Positions 55,504 through 64,000 of a stretch of DNA of 64,000 nt are shown here, piece by piece. The notes beneath the pieces are model-generated. The model was not told where the DNA came from and did no database searches. It was given only the letters and a program-made list of their open reading frames with translations. A program made the translations under genes and the position numbers. This stretch comes from Prochlorococcus sp. AG-402-K21 (GTDB lineage Bacteria; Cyanobacteriota; Cyanobacteriia; PCC-6307; Cyanobiaceae), in assembly GCA_003216775.1 (NCBI GenBank), contig QCII01000005.1, forward strand, positions 1-64,000, given 5' to 3'. Position 1 is the first letter of the stretch. Each line of letters starts with the position of its first letter.

Positions 55504-55607
55504 ATCAGAATTTACTTTTAATTAATATACCAACTGTAGAGAAAATAGACTTTATACGATTTATCTTAAGAGATAGTCAATTAGGTCAATGACAAACCCG
55601 TGACAAA
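55504..55607 (-). promoter_or_regulatory. Island promoter block, copy 6, with upstream direct repeats
   Basis: Minus strand: direct repeat at 55590-55607, a 9-bp gap, -35 TTGACT (55575-55580), an 18-bp spacer with ATCTCTTAAGATAAATCG, -10 TATAAA (55551-55556). This copy has the best -35/-10 pair. Confidence 0.7.
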
Positions 55608-55650
55608 AAGAGGGGTTGAAATCCCAGTAGTTTCGTTACTATATCATGCG

Positions 55651-55669
55651 TGACAAACCCGTGACAAAC
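55651..55669. repeat. Additional TGACAAA direct-repeat pair
   Basis: TGACAAACCCGTGACAAAC, identical to the elements at 54095 and 54734, but 71 bp beyond the copy-6 -35 and with no promoter of its own visible. It lies between the guaA 3' end and the last island gene. Confidence 0.6.
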
Positions 55670-55708
55670 CGCAAGAATGAGGATATGACTACATTTTGAC
55701 CCTATAAC

Positions 55709-57295
55709 TTATTCCCACTCAATAGTTCCGGGAGGTTTACTTGTAATATCATAAACAACTCTATTAACTAAAACTACCTCGTTAACGATTCTATTAGAAA
55801 TTCTCTCTAAGGTTTGAAAAGGTATTTTTGACCAGTCTGCTGTCATACCATCTTCACTAGACACGCAACGCAAAACTATTGGCCATGCATAAGTCCTTTT
55901 ATCTCCCATAACTCCTACTGTTTTAACTGGTAACAATACTGCAAAAGCTTGCCAAATATCATCATAAAGGCCTGCTTTTTTAATTTCATCTCTCACTATC
56001 CAGTCTGCATCTCTTAAACAATCGAGTTTTTCACTCGTAACTTCCCCCAAGATTCTAATCGCTAATCCTGGTCCTGGAAAAGGATGCCTTTTTATAATTT
56101 CATTAGGCAAACCTAATGCAGCTCCCAAATTACGGACTTCATCTTTAAAAAGTTTTCTTAAAGGCTCAACTAATTTAAATTGTAAATCTTTTGGTAATCC
56201 ACCCACATTATGATGACTCTTTATTTTTACAGCTATTCTTTCTCCTGTCTTAGGATCAATATTAGTACCAGCACTTTCAATAACATCGGGATAAAGCGTT
56301 CCTTGAGCTAAGTACTGAAAAGGTCCTAATCTATTACTTTCTTCTTCGAATACTCTAATAAATTCTTCACCAATGATTTTCCTTTTTTGTTCTGGATCTG
56401 TAATTCCTTTTAATTTGGCAATAAACCGTTCCCTCGCATTAATATATTCCACCTTTATATGAAATTTCTTATCAAAAAAATTCATTAAAAATTCCGGTTC
56501 ACCTTTTCTCATGAAACCTTGATCTATAAACATGCATGTAAGCTGATTGCCAATTGCTTTATTAAGAAGAAAAGCAAGAGTGGAGGAATCAACCCCTCCT
56601 GACAAGGCAAGCAAAACTTTCTTATTAACAACTTGCTCTCTTATGCGGGGAATAGTTTCCTCTAAATAGGTTTCAGTTGTCCAATCAGCCTCACAACTAG
56701 AAATTTTATAAACAAAATTTTTAATCACCGTCATCCCGAACTCTGAATGAATAACTTCAGGATGAAATTGTACGCCAAATAATTTCTTTATATCATTTGA
56801 TATAGCTGCGTGGAGTGTGTTTTCTGTATGAGCAATTTTATTAAATCCATCAGGTAAATAATTAATTGAATCGCCGTGACTCATCCACATTATAGATTTA
56901 TCTTCTACATCAGAAAGTAGGTCAGATTTGTGATCAATTTTTATTGGTGCTCTACCATATTCAGCTTTTTTAGTTGCTGAAATAACAGATCCTCCAAGTT
57001 CTTTGACCATTAATTGCATTCCATAGCATATGCCAAGAATAGGAATTCCTAAATTAAAAATTTTTTCATCACATTTAGGAGCATTTTGTTCATATACAGA
57101 ATTTGGACCTCCACTCAAAATGATCCCTTTAGGATTAATGTCTTTAATATCTTCAATTGAAATACAATTGCTTACTACAAGAGAAAAAACATTAGTTTCT
57201 CGAATTCTTCTTGCAATCAATTCAGAATATTGAGATCCGAAATCTAAAATTAATATTGAAGGATCTCGTTCTTTGTTTAAAGATGTTTGACTCAT
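55709..57295 (-). CDS. guaA: GMP synthase (glutamine-hydrolysing)
   Basis: Converts XMP to GMP. The 528 residues hold a class I glutamine amidotransferase ([17 protein letters not shown], catalytic Cys in [11 protein letters not shown], His-x-Glu in VQFHPEV), an ATP pyrophosphatase domain with [14 protein letters not shown], and the C-terminal dimerisation domain ending [10 protein letters not shown]. Core gene marking the right border of the island. Confidence 0.97.
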   Translation of the reverse strand: MSQTSLNKERDPSILILDFGSQYSELIARRIRETNVFSLVVSNCISIEDIKDINPKGIILSGGPNSVYEQNAPKCDEKIFNLGIPILGICYGMQLMVKELGGSVISATKKAEYGRAPIKIDHKSDLLSDVEDKSIMWMSHGDSINYLPDGFNKIAHTENTLHAAISNDIKKLFGVQFHPEVIHSEFGMTVIKNFVYKISSCEADWTTETYLEETIPRIREQVVNKKVLLALSGGVDSSTLAFLLNKAIGNQLTCMFIDQGFMRKGEPEFLMNFFDKKFHIKVEYINARERFIAKLKGITDPEQKRKIIGEEFIRVFEEESNRLGPFQYLAQGTLYPDVIESAGTNIDPKTGERIAVKIKSHHNVGGLPKDLQFKLVEPLRKLFKDEVRNLGAALGLPNEIIKRHPFPGPGLAIRILGEVTSEKLDCLRDADWIVRDEIKKAGLYDDIWQAFAVLLPVKTVGVMGDKRTYAWPIVLRCVSSEDGMTADWSKIPFQTLERISNRIVNEVVLVNRVVYDITSKPPGTIEWE

Positions 57296-57343
57296 GTATA
57301 AAAGTTAGCTCAATTTATTTACAAAAGCATAATGAATCACAAA

Positions 57344-58462
57344 TTAATCTTGTTTAAAATAAGAAATATACTTATAACCGTAAATTCCAGCCCACCTTAT
57401 TTTCCTTTTTCTATCAAAAATAATTGATGCGATTTCCATATCAGTTTTTAGATACCTATTTACATAATCAAAAGAACGCTTTTCAATGGTGTTTGATAAA
57501 TTCTTAAATAATTTATCAGCTAAAGATTGATTAAATCTTTCAAGAAATAATAGTGCATCCTCAACATTATTTAACTGAGATAATTGAACTATTATTTCAG
57601 ATGGTACCTTTTCTTGAACGGCCAAATAAACAAGAATCTCTATTCTTGCATCAGCTAAATGATTATGTGTATGAAAAATACCACCTGCTAATTTAATTAA
57701 TTTTCCATGATAACCAAAAAGAATTACAGTTTTAACTTTTTTTATTGCAGCATCAACTAATAATGGTCCTATCCAATTTCCAATTTTGATAATTGGCAAA
57801 TTGACATTATAAGTTTTTGCCAAATTTAACCCATTTTCACCAATAACAAAAACAACTTTCCCTTTAAAATCATTCTGAATTAACTTTGCCAGCTTAGTTT
57901 TAGCCTGTTCTAATTGATCAGGTGAAGCACTTGAATAAGTCTCAGCAGAAGTACCAATAATAGATAATCCATCAACGATACCAAATGACTTATTACTTGT
58001 TCTTTCAGCTAAAAACACCCCATTTGGGAAAATAATTTCTAAATTCAAATTAAAGCCCTCAGGAATTTTATCTAATAAATTTTCATATAAAACTTCTTTT
58101 GCAAAATCAGAAATACATATCTCTGAAGTATCCTCTTTGATACCCACACCAGATCCTGCAATAATATTTATTGGAGTTGTTTGAAAAGAATTATTAAAAG
58201 AAATTTTTTCTAAAGAGGCTATTGTCCATATTTCTAAGTTTTGTGTAATGTCAAGATCTAATCCAGACTTTGCAAAAGAAATTCCTAATGCATGTGAGTC
58301 ATCTTTAAGTAAACCAACAGAATGAATCTCGATTCTTATTTCTCTTTTTTCATTGGGAATTTTTATTAGTTCATAATTCTCAAATGGTAACCCTACTAGT
58401 TTTTTTAATGCTGACCTAGCAGCTCCAGCAACCCACAAAGGTAAAGAAAATCCTTTTTTCAA
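57344..58462 (-). CDS. cbiD: Cobalt-precorrin-5B C1-methyltransferase CbiD
   Basis: A step of anaerobic (pseudo)cobalamin ring synthesis. The 372 residues include LPLWVAGAARSALKKL (diverged from the usual TTG-T-AAA family start), INIIAGSGVGI, LSIIGTSAETYSS, and a late FGYHGKLIKLAGGIFHTHNHLADAR. The start seems to be TTG (58462). It follows guaA upstream on the same strand with a 48-nt spacer. Prochlorococcus makes pseudocobalamin, so presence is expected. Confidence 0.88.
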   Translation of the reverse strand: MKKGFSLPLWVAGAARSALKKLVGLPFENYELIKIPNEKREIRIEIHSVGLLKDDSHALGISFAKSGLDLDITQNLEIWTIASLEKISFNNSFQTTPINIIAGSGVGIKEDTSEICISDFAKEVLYENLLDKIPEGFNLNLEIIFPNGVFLAERTSNKSFGIVDGLSIIGTSAETYSSASPDQLEQAKTKLAKLIQNDFKGKVVFVIGENGLNLAKTYNVNLPIIKIGNWIGPLLVDAAIKKVKTVILFGYHGKLIKLAGGIFHTHNHLADARIEILVYLAVQEKVPSEIIVQLSQLNNVEDALLFLERFNQSLADKLFKNLSNTIEKRSFDYVNRYLKTDMEIASIIFDRKRKIRWAGIYGYKYISYFKQD

Positions 58463-58522
58463 ATCAAGTAATTGAAAAATATATAATGAGAACTAATCTA
58501 AGAATGACCTATTTAACAAAAA

Positions 58523-59686
58523 GTGGCCATACAACAAAAATTATCATTGATGATTCCTGGACCCACACCAGTTCCAGAAAAAGTTTTACAAGCATTAAGT
58601 AAGCATCCAATAGGCCATCGAAGTAAAGAATTCCAAGATCTAGTAGAAAGTACTACTAAAAATTTACAGTGGCTTCATCAAACGCAAAATGATGTTCTAA
58701 CAATTACTGGTAGTGGGACTGCTGCAATGGAGGCTGGAATAATAAATACCTTAAGTAAGGGAGATAAAGTAATTTGTGGAGAAAATGGAAAATTTGGCGA
58801 AAGATGGGTAAAAGTTGCTAAAGAATTTGGTCTAGAAGTAATAAAAATTGATTCCGAATGGGGAACTCCACTTGATCCAGAGGAATTCAAAAAGGTATTA
58901 GAGGAAGATAAACAAAAAGAAATAAAGGCAGTTATTTTGACTCATTCTGAAACCTCAACAGGTGTAATCAATGATCTAAAAACTATAAGTTCATATATTC
59001 GCGAACACAGCACAGCTTTATCAATTGTTGACTGCGTTACAAGTCTTGGAGCTTGCAATGTACCAGTAGATGAATGGGAATTAGATATCGTTGCTTCAGG
59101 TTCACAAAAGGGATATATGATACCTCCAGGGCTTAGTTTTGTAGCAATGAGCCAAAAAGCTTGGGAAGCTGCAGAAAAATCTAATTTACCAAAATTTTAT
59201 TTAAATTTAAAATCCTATAGAAAAAGTCTTTTAAGTAACAGTAATCCATATACCCCAGCAGTTAATTTGGTTTTTGCTTTAGATGAAGCTTTAAAAATGA
59301 TGAGAGAAGAAGGCTTAGATAATATTTTCTTAAGACACAATAAACATAAAATAGCAATGAGTAATGCTGTAAAGGCTTTAAATCTAAAGTTATTTGCTGA
59401 TGAAAAATCTTTAAGTCCTTCAATTACTGCAATAAAGACTTTAGGAATTGATGCTGAAGAATTTAGAAAAAAAATAAAGAAAAAGTTTAATATATTACTA
59501 GCTGGTGGTCAAGATCATCTGAAGGGAAAAATATTTAGAGTCGGACACTTAGGTTACGTAAATGATAGAGATATCATTACGGTAGTTTCTGCTATAAGTA
59601 GTTCACTTCTTGACCTCGGTAAAATTACAAGCCAACAAGCTGGTGAAGCATTAGTTGTGGTATCTAAATATCTTGAGGGAAATTAA
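58523..59686 (+). CDS. Class V aminotransferase (serine/alanine-glyoxylate type)
   Basis: A 387-residue PLP enzyme starting at GTG (58523). Motifs include LMIPGPTPVPEKVLQALSKHPIGHRSKEF and the Schiff-base lysine in DIVASGSQKGYMIPPGLSF. Relatives are alanine-glyoxylate or serine-glyoxylate aminotransferases, often misnamed soluble hydrogenase small subunit in cyanobacteria. A role in photorespiratory glyoxylate or serine metabolism is likely. It is convergent with the next small gene, one base apart. Confidence 0.9.
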   Translation: MAIQQKLSLMIPGPTPVPEKVLQALSKHPIGHRSKEFQDLVESTTKNLQWLHQTQNDVLTITGSGTAAMEAGIINTLSKGDKVICGENGKFGERWVKVAKEFGLEVIKIDSEWGTPLDPEEFKKVLEEDKQKEIKAVILTHSETSTGVINDLKTISSYIREHSTALSIVDCVTSLGACNVPVDEWELDIVASGSQKGYMIPPGLSFVAMSQKAWEAAEKSNLPKFYLNLKSYRKSLLSNSNPYTPAVNLVFALDEALKMMREEGLDNIFLRHNKHKIAMSNAVKALNLKLFADEKSLSPSITAIKTLGIDAEEFRKKIKKKFNILLAGGQDHLKGKIFRVGHLGYVNDRDIITVVSAISSSLLDLGKITSQQAGEALVVVSKYLEGN

Positions 59687-59687
59687 G

Positions 59688-59885
59688 TCAAGTTCCTGGC
59701 TCTTCAACATTTCCGCCTAATTCAACAATCTTTTTTCTAAGAACAATTGATTTTTGTTCATCACCATTCGTTTGGGCTATTGCAAGGGCAAATTCTAATT
59801 TTTCCAGCTGGTGGCCACCCTCAAAAAAAGATAATTTTTTCCTTATGCGGTTTTTATTATCTTTATATGAAATTTGTGAAGACAT
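59688..59885 (-). CDS. Small conserved-looking hypothetical protein (65 aa)
   Basis: A soluble helical protein (MSSQISYKDNKNRIRKKLSFFEGGHQLEKLEFALAIAQTNGDEQKSIVLRKKI...) with basic N-terminus and no membrane segment, starting at an ATG (59885). Its stop sits 1 nt from that of the aminotransferase. I do not recognise a named family. Confidence 0.65.
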   Translation of the reverse strand: MSSQISYKDNKNRIRKKLSFFEGGHQLEKLEFALAIAQTNGDEQKSIVLRKKIVELGGNVEEPGT

Positions 59886-60018
59886 AAAAATTCATGCTTT
59901 AGTTAATATTATGCCAACAAAAGGGGACATTACGAGAGGAAACCAAAAATATTATTTGACTATAAACTTAAACAAAAAAAGATTTTTCTAATATTATGTG
60001 CAAACATTCTAGAAATTT

Positions 60019-60531
60019 ATGCCTAACATAAATTTAATTTATTATCTAATTGCAGGTTTTATTTTTGGAGCGTTAGCTCTAAAAACAGGAATTCCTGCTG
60101 CTCCTCTCGCAGGTGCTTTAATAGGTTCAAGCATACTTAGCATCAGTGGCAAAGTCGACATAGCAGAGTGGCCAATCGGAACAAGAACAATGCTAGAAAT
60201 TGGAATTGGAACAGTCATTGGTACATCATTAACAAAAGGCTCATTAGCTGATATTCAAAACTTATGGAGGCCAGCCATATTAATAACTTTTACTTTAGTT
60301 ATTACTGGATTAGCAATTGGATTATGGACAAGCAGATTACTTAATATAGACATAATAACAACAATTCTAGGAGCTGCTCCGGGTGGAATTAGCGGAATGA
60401 GTCTTGTAGGGTCTGAGTACGGAGTGGGAGCTGCTGTGGCAACTCTACACGCAGTAAGATTGATTACTGTTCTTTTAATTCTTCCTTTAGTTGTGAAATG
60501 CTTAAATATATTTGGAGTAATTAAATCTTAA
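60019..60531 (+). CDS. AbrB-family membrane protein (PF05145-type, single repeat)
   Basis: A 170-residue protein with four to five hydrophobic helices. The glycine-rich pattern FIFGALALKTGIPAAPLAGALIGSSIL and the late ILGAAPGGISGMSLVGSEYGVGAAVATLHAVRLITVLLILP match the AbrB/ammonia-monooxygenase-regulator membrane family, usually two such repeats in ~350 residues. Here only one repeat is present, which is common in cyanobacteria. Not related to AbrB DNA-binding regulators. Transport role unproven. Confidence 0.82.
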   Translation: MPNINLIYYLIAGFIFGALALKTGIPAAPLAGALIGSSILSISGKVDIAEWPIGTRTMLEIGIGTVIGTSLTKGSLADIQNLWRPAILITFTLVITGLAIGLWTSRLLNIDIITTILGAAPGGISGMSLVGSEYGVGAAVATLHAVRLITVLLILPLVVKCLNIFGVIKS

Positions 60532-60587
60532 ATTTCTATAGACATATTCTCAATAAAAGATATTTTTAAATAGAAGATAAAAGCCTA

Positions 60588-61040
60588 ATGCAAAGATTCA
60601 AGAAGAAAAAACTAATATTATTAGTGATAGGAATTTGCACTCCTCTAACCCTTACTACTCCAAAAGTAAATGCAAGTTCTTTTGGAGCAGAAATTTTTTG
60701 TAGTATGAGAGAAGGCGGGAATGACCATGAAAGCAGTTGGGAAGCAGCATATACATACATTAAAAAACAAAAAGGGGGGATTTTCAAAGTCTCACCTAAA
60801 CAAGCAGCATCTCAAATTACTGAAACGGTTATAAGAGAAAGTGAAAAATTTAGTTATTGCGTTCAATACTTGGATAATCTTCATCCAAATAGGCAACTAG
60901 AGAGAGATTTACAAAAAGAAGAAGAAAGAAAGCAAAAAGAAGCAAAAGAAAGAGAAAGAAAAAGAAAAAAATTAGAAAAAGAATTAGAAGAAACTAATGA
61001 AGATTTCACCGAAGAAACGCTTGAAAGATATAGCTATTAA
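60588..61040 (+). CDS. Secreted protein with charged coiled-coil tail (150 aa)
   Basis: The N-terminal signal peptide MQRFKKKKLILLVIGICTPLTLTTPKVNA is followed by a globular part with two Cys (EIFCSMREGG and FSYCVQYL). A 40-residue Lys/Glu-rich helix (QKEEERKQKEAKERERKRKKLEKELEE in sequence, residues about 104-135) forms a single alpha-helix or coiled coil. Probably periplasmic or lumenal. No known function. Confidence 0.68.
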   Translation: MQRFKKKKLILLVIGICTPLTLTTPKVNASSFGAEIFCSMREGGNDHESSWEAAYTYIKKQKGGIFKVSPKQAASQITETVIRESEKFSYCVQYLDNLHPNRQLERDLQKEEERKQKEAKERERKRKKLEKELEETNEDFTEETLERYSY

Positions 61041-61203
61041 TTTGATCTTTGAATTTTGCAATTTTTCAATTAAGTAATAAATTTTATTTTGTATCTTTGA
61101 ACACTAAATTATAATTTAATTTAGAAATTTAGACTTAAAAATAATATTTAAATATTGACTTTTTATATATTCAAGCCATTATTTACTTAATTAAATAATC
61201 TGA

Positions 61204-61605
61204 ATGCATATCAATGATGCGGTTTTTTTAGAGGATTTATGTCCTAAGTTCAGATTTAGACAATGGCGAAAGTCAATTCATAGATTTACAGGAAAGAGTT
61301 GTATATATTGCGGCAAACCATCCGAATCAATAGACCATGTTTTACCCCGAAGCCAAGGTGGCTTAAGTACAACAGAAAATTGCGTGCCTGCATGTCTTTC
61401 TTGTAATGGTGATAAATCGGATGAAAATGCTTTGTATTGGTATAGAAGACAAAAATTTTATGACCCCAGAAGAGCGATGGCTATAAGAGCTTGGTTAGAA
61501 GGAGATTTAAGATTAGCTATAAGATTATTGCAATGGGCTAATCCTAATTTCAATGTTAGTAGTAAGAAGCATGAAACAGATGAACCAAATTATGAAGCTG
61601 CTTGA
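61204..61605 (+). CDS. HNH endonuclease family protein (133 aa)
   Basis: Complete HNH core with structural zinc cysteines: CIYCGKPSESIDHVLPRSQGGLSTTENCVPACLSCNGDKSD, giving CxxC, DHVxPRSxGG and CxxCN. The C-terminal half (YWYRRQKFYDPRRAMAIRAWLEGDLRLAIRLLQW) is basic and helical. Proteins of this form are chromosomal in many cyanobacteria. It is preceded by a 163-nt AT-rich spacer. Confidence 0.85.
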   Translation: MHINDAVFLEDLCPKFRFRQWRKSIHRFTGKSCIYCGKPSESIDHVLPRSQGGLSTTENCVPACLSCNGDKSDENALYWYRRQKFYDPRRAMAIRAWLEGDLRLAIRLLQWANPNFNVSSKKHETDEPNYEAA

Positions 61606-61836
61606 CTACCAAACATCACATAATTGTTTAGGATTATTTTTCTCACATATATTTTCCAATTCTCTTGGGGATTCTGGGATTATTAAAAATGTAGACAATG
61701 CAATGAAGAGCGCAAATAATTTTTGATAGAATCTAATATCAACTAAAACTATTTTTTTTTCTCTAATAAGGGTATAACTTTTGCTCGTGGAGAGAAATTT
61801 TGAATTTAAATCAGGATTAACAGTTGCCTTCATCAT
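61606..61836 (-). CDS. Hypothetical small protein with one hydrophobic segment (76 aa)
   Basis: MMKATVNPDLNSKFLST... has a central hydrophobic stretch FYQKLFALFIALSTFLII and a polar C-terminus with two Cys (NICEKNNPKQLCDVW). Its stop directly abuts the HNH stop codon and its start faces the epimerase-like gene 33 nt away. Not recognised; moderate support from intact frame and gap filling. Confidence 0.5.
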   Translation of the reverse strand: MMKATVNPDLNSKFLSTSKSYTLIREKKIVLVDIRFYQKLFALFIALSTFLIIPESPRELENICEKNNPKQLCDVW

Positions 61837-61869
61837 TTTAATAATACATATGTACTACTTTAATATCAT

Positions 61870-62748
61870 ATGAAGAATAAAGCAAGCTTACTAGGAAATA
61901 AACAAAAATTTTTAATCTTAGGATGTGGTTTCAGCGGTAGTTTTTTTGCAAAAACTATAAGAAATTTCGGTTGTACTGCTTTGACAAGTTCGAGATCTGA
62001 AAAAAAGGATCCAAATAGTTTTGTTTTTAACAGTGAAAATAATATGGTGCCTAATGAAAAAATTTTTGATGGAGTTACACATATTCTTAGTTGTATACCT
62101 CCAGACAAAACTGGTTACGATCCAGTTCTAAAAACTCTTCAAAATAAACTAAAAAGTTTATCCCTTGAATGGATTGGATACTTATCAACAACAGGAGTAT
62201 ATGGAAATACGGAAGGTGATTGGGTTTCTGAAATAGATCAACCTAATCCCTCTCAAAAAAGAAGCCAACATAGATTAAATTGCGAGAAACAATGGATTGA
62301 ATCTGGTTTGCCCGTACAAATTTTTAGGTTACCAGGTATTTATGGACCTGGAAGATCCACTTTTGAAGCAATCAGAAATCAAAAAATTCGGATTATAACT
62401 AAAAAAGATCAAGTATTTTCAAGAATCCATGTAGCTGATATTACACATGCCATTATTTATATATTACAAAATAAAGATTGTTTAAAATTTCACCAAATTA
62501 TAAATATTGCTGATGATGAACCCTGCTCTCAATTAGAAGTAATTCAATATTGCTACGATTTACTTAATCTAAAAATGCCTGAGCCAATATTATTTGAAAA
62601 TGCAAAAAAAGAATTGTCACCTATCGCTCAGTCTTTTTGGATGGAAAACAGAAGAGTTTCTAATAAATTATTATGCGAAAAACTTGGATATAAACTAACT
62701 TATAAAAGCTATAAAGTAGGTTTAAAAAACTGTTTTTTAAATAGTTGA
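61870..62748 (+). CDS. NAD-dependent epimerase/dehydratase-like protein (atypical SDR, YeeZ-like)
   Basis: A 292-residue Rossmann protein. The N-terminal KFLILGCGFSGSFFAKTIRNFG is a dinucleotide-binding loop. GYLSTTGVYGNTEGDWVSE carries the SDR Ser and Tyr positions, and FRLPGIYGPGRSTFEAI is typical of sugar-nucleotide epimerases. No complete YxxxK is evident, so it may be a binding rather than catalytic member. pdxA begins 8 nt after its stop. Confidence 0.78.
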   Translation: MKNKASLLGNKQKFLILGCGFSGSFFAKTIRNFGCTALTSSRSEKKDPNSFVFNSENNMVPNEKIFDGVTHILSCIPPDKTGYDPVLKTLQNKLKSLSLEWIGYLSTTGVYGNTEGDWVSEIDQPNPSQKRSQHRLNCEKQWIESGLPVQIFRLPGIYGPGRSTFEAIRNQKIRIITKKDQVFSRIHVADITHAIIYILQNKDCLKFHQIINIADDEPCSQLEVIQYCYDLLNLKMPEPILFENAKKELSPIAQSFWMENRRVSNKLLCEKLGYKLTYKSYKVGLKNCFLNS

Positions 62749-62756
62749 TAAATTTT

Positions 62757-63791
62757 ATGAATATTAAAAATACTGATAATAAATTAAAAATTATATTGAG
62801 CGTGGGAGATGAGTCTGGAATTGGACCTGAAATAATTTTAAAAGCTCTTTATTCAAATCAGGTGCCAAAAGATATTGAAATCATATTAGTTGGTTCAAAA
62901 AAACATCTTCAAAACACATACACACAGCTTAAAACTCTAGGATTAGACAACATTGCAAATCCTAATAATTTACAAATTCATGATCTTGGAAGTTCCTCTT
63001 CTAAAAATGAATCTAAATCAAGTTATGGCGATTCAAGTTTTAATTACTTGATAAAAGCAATTGAAATTGTAAAAAAATATCCTAATTCCGCACTTGTGAC
63101 TGGACCAATTTGCAAAAAATCATGGTCTTTAGCAGGTCATTATTTCTCAGGACAAACTGAAGTATTAGCAAAATCATGTGGAGTAAAAAATATTGGAATG
63201 TTATTTACTGCCAAATCACCAATAACAGGGTGGAGATTCAATACCTTACTAGCTACAACTCACATACCACTTTGTGAAGTGCCAAAAAAGCTAAATACAA
63301 AGTTAATCCACGCTAAATTAGATCTTTTCAAAGAGTTTTGTAATACATATACTAATAAACCTATATTCAAAGTTGCTGGATTAAATCCTCATGCTGGCGA
63401 GGAAGGTATATTGGGGAATGAAGAAATAGATTGGCTCAAGGATGCATTAATTTCTTGGAATAAAAAAAATAAAGATATTAAATTATTTGGCCCTTTATCA
63501 CCAGATAGTTGCTGGAATTCTTCCTCCAAAGCTTGGAGAGACAAAGATGGCGAAAAACATGATGGCATTCTTGCTATGTATCATGATCAAGGTTTAATCC
63601 CAATGAAAGTTATAGCTCTTAATTTCTCAGTCAATACAACTATTGGTTTACCTTTTATAAGAACATCTCCAGATCATGGAACGGGTTTTGATATTGCTGG
63701 AAAAGGAAAAGCTCAATGTCAAAGCATGATTGAAGCAATAAAAACTGCCATAGAAATGACTAAATATTCAAGACTGTTTAATACGCATTAA
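62757..63791 (+). CDS. pdxA: 4-hydroxythreonine-4-phosphate dehydrogenase
   Basis: Step of DXP-dependent pyridoxal phosphate synthesis. I take the ATG at 62757 (344 aa); an in-frame TTG at 62745 overlaps the upstream stop and is less likely. Family motifs are ILSVGDESGIGPEIILKAL, TGPICKKSW, FSGQTEVLA, GLNPHAGEEG, YHDQGLIPMKV and RTSPDHGTGFDIAGKG. The 3' end overlaps accB convergently by 24 nt. Confidence 0.95.
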   Translation: MNIKNTDNKLKIILSVGDESGIGPEIILKALYSNQVPKDIEIILVGSKKHLQNTYTQLKTLGLDNIANPNNLQIHDLGSSSSKNESKSSYGDSSFNYLIKAIEIVKKYPNSALVTGPICKKSWSLAGHYFSGQTEVLAKSCGVKNIGMLFTAKSPITGWRFNTLLATTHIPLCEVPKKLNTKLIHAKLDLFKEFCNTYTNKPIFKVAGLNPHAGEEGILGNEEIDWLKDALISWNKKNKDIKLFGPLSPDSCWNSSSKAWRDKDGEKHDGILAMYHDQGLIPMKVIALNFSVNTTIGLPFIRTSPDHGTGFDIAGKGKAQCQSMIEAIKTAIEMTKYSRLFNTH

Positions 63792-64000
63792 AACTTGACC
63801 AAATTCAACTGGCGTCCCATTTTCAACAAGAATCTCTACTATTTCAGCGTTATATTCAGATTCAATTTCATTCATTAATTTCATGGCTTCCAAAATACAA
63901 ATGGTTTGACCTACCTTAATGTTGCTTCCTACTTCAACAAATGGTTCCTCACCAGGCGCTGAAGCCCTATAAAACGTCCCAACCATAGGAGAAGTTATAT
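63768..64000 (-). CDS. accB: Acetyl-CoA carboxylase biotin carboxyl carrier protein, 3' part
   Basis: The frame runs off the right edge of the window; the coding sequence continues upstream of the internal Met (ITSPMVGTFYRASAPGEEPF), so the N-terminus is missing. The biotinyl domain is complete: ILEAMKLMNEIESEY holds the biotinylated lysine in AMKLM, followed by NGTPVEFGQVLMRI. It is the partner of AccC encoded at 15583-16932. Confidence 0.93.
   Translation of the reverse strand, partial: ITSPMVGTFYRASAPGEEPFVEVGSNIKVGQTICILEAMKLMNEIESEYNAEIVEILVENGTPVEFGQVLMRIKQS

Noticed and set aside
54095-55669. TGACAAACCCG repeats as a CRISPR array
   Set aside because: The four copies are 60-850 bp apart and three of them sit at identical distance from promoters; there are no regular spacers and no cas genes.
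55690-55700. TGACCC near the guaA end as a third copy of the flv-insert repeat
   Set aside because: Only six to seven bases match and the TTGAAAATC part is missing; too short to separate from chance.

Overview
The window reads as a chromosomal segment of a high-light Prochlorococcus (very AT-rich). The evidence is psbX, Ycf66, a high-light-inducible protein, the Flv1/Flv3 flavodiiron pair, an accC/accB pair split across the window, and a circularly permuted two-piece tmRNA with tag ANKIVSFSRQTAPVAA. Genes are tightly packed on both strands, several ending next to or inside a convergent neighbour. No rRNA, IS element, CRISPR array or integrase is visible. The assignment rests on recognising gene families and gene order, not on a database search.

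Layout. 0-3.6 kb: phosphoglucomutase, a tiny membrane protein, a DUF4912 protein and a hypothetical. 3.7-8.4 kb: the sufBCDS iron-sulfur cluster operon, without a recognisable sufR. 8.4-17 kb: an S9 peptidase, peptide deformylase, a HIT protein, an SbmA/BacA-like ABC transporter directly followed by an hli gene, ycf66, psbX, a YggT protein and accC. 17.2-27.7 kb: tRNA-Leu(AAG), an LpxB-like glycosyltransferase, a PRC-barrel protein, SMC, a small LigD-phosphoesterase-like protein, a YqjD/YqjE-like membrane pair, an RlmL-type methyltransferase, tmRNA and an aldo/keto reductase. 27.8-31.7 kb: a ParA-like ATPase with an overlapping small membrane gene, then a roughly 1.85 kb island (tandem HNH protein plus an orphan) inserted at the 3' end of argJ and bounded by a 25/28 direct repeat. 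31.8-40.3 kb: coaE, gatB, thiO, ndk, speA, alaS. 40.4-45.9 kb: flv3 and flv1 split by a 1.35 kb accessory insert, then an FMN reductase. 45.9-49.4 kb: PBP2, hypotheticals and a RecB-family-like nuclease with Cys pairs. 49.4-55.7 kb: a hypervariable island. 55.7-64 kb: guaA, cbiD, a class V aminotransferase, an AbrB-family membrane protein, an HNH protein, a sugar-epimerase-like protein, pdxA and the 3' part of accB.

The most unusual region is the 50.6-55.7 kb island. Six genes on the minus strand are preceded by versions of one promoter block: a -10 near TATAAA, a TCTCTTAAGAGA palindrome in the -35/-10 spacer, and a shared 5' UTR. Five of these genes also share the first codons (MKKRTA) and an export leader, but their bodies are either TPR arrays or unrelated small secreted two-cysteine proteins. 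Three of the promoters also carry an 11-bp-period direct repeat TGACAAA-N4-TGACAAA exactly 9 bp upstream of the -35. I read this as a locus that fuses one regulated export cassette to different surface or periplasmic proteins under a common regulator. That reading is inference; the repeats and palindromes themselves are directly visible.

The second notable object is the argJ island. The left repeat still encodes, on the minus strand, the same last residues of ArgJ (VEINSEYTT-stop) with different synonymous codons. This is the signature of site-specific insertion into a gene's 3' end with restoration of the reading frame.
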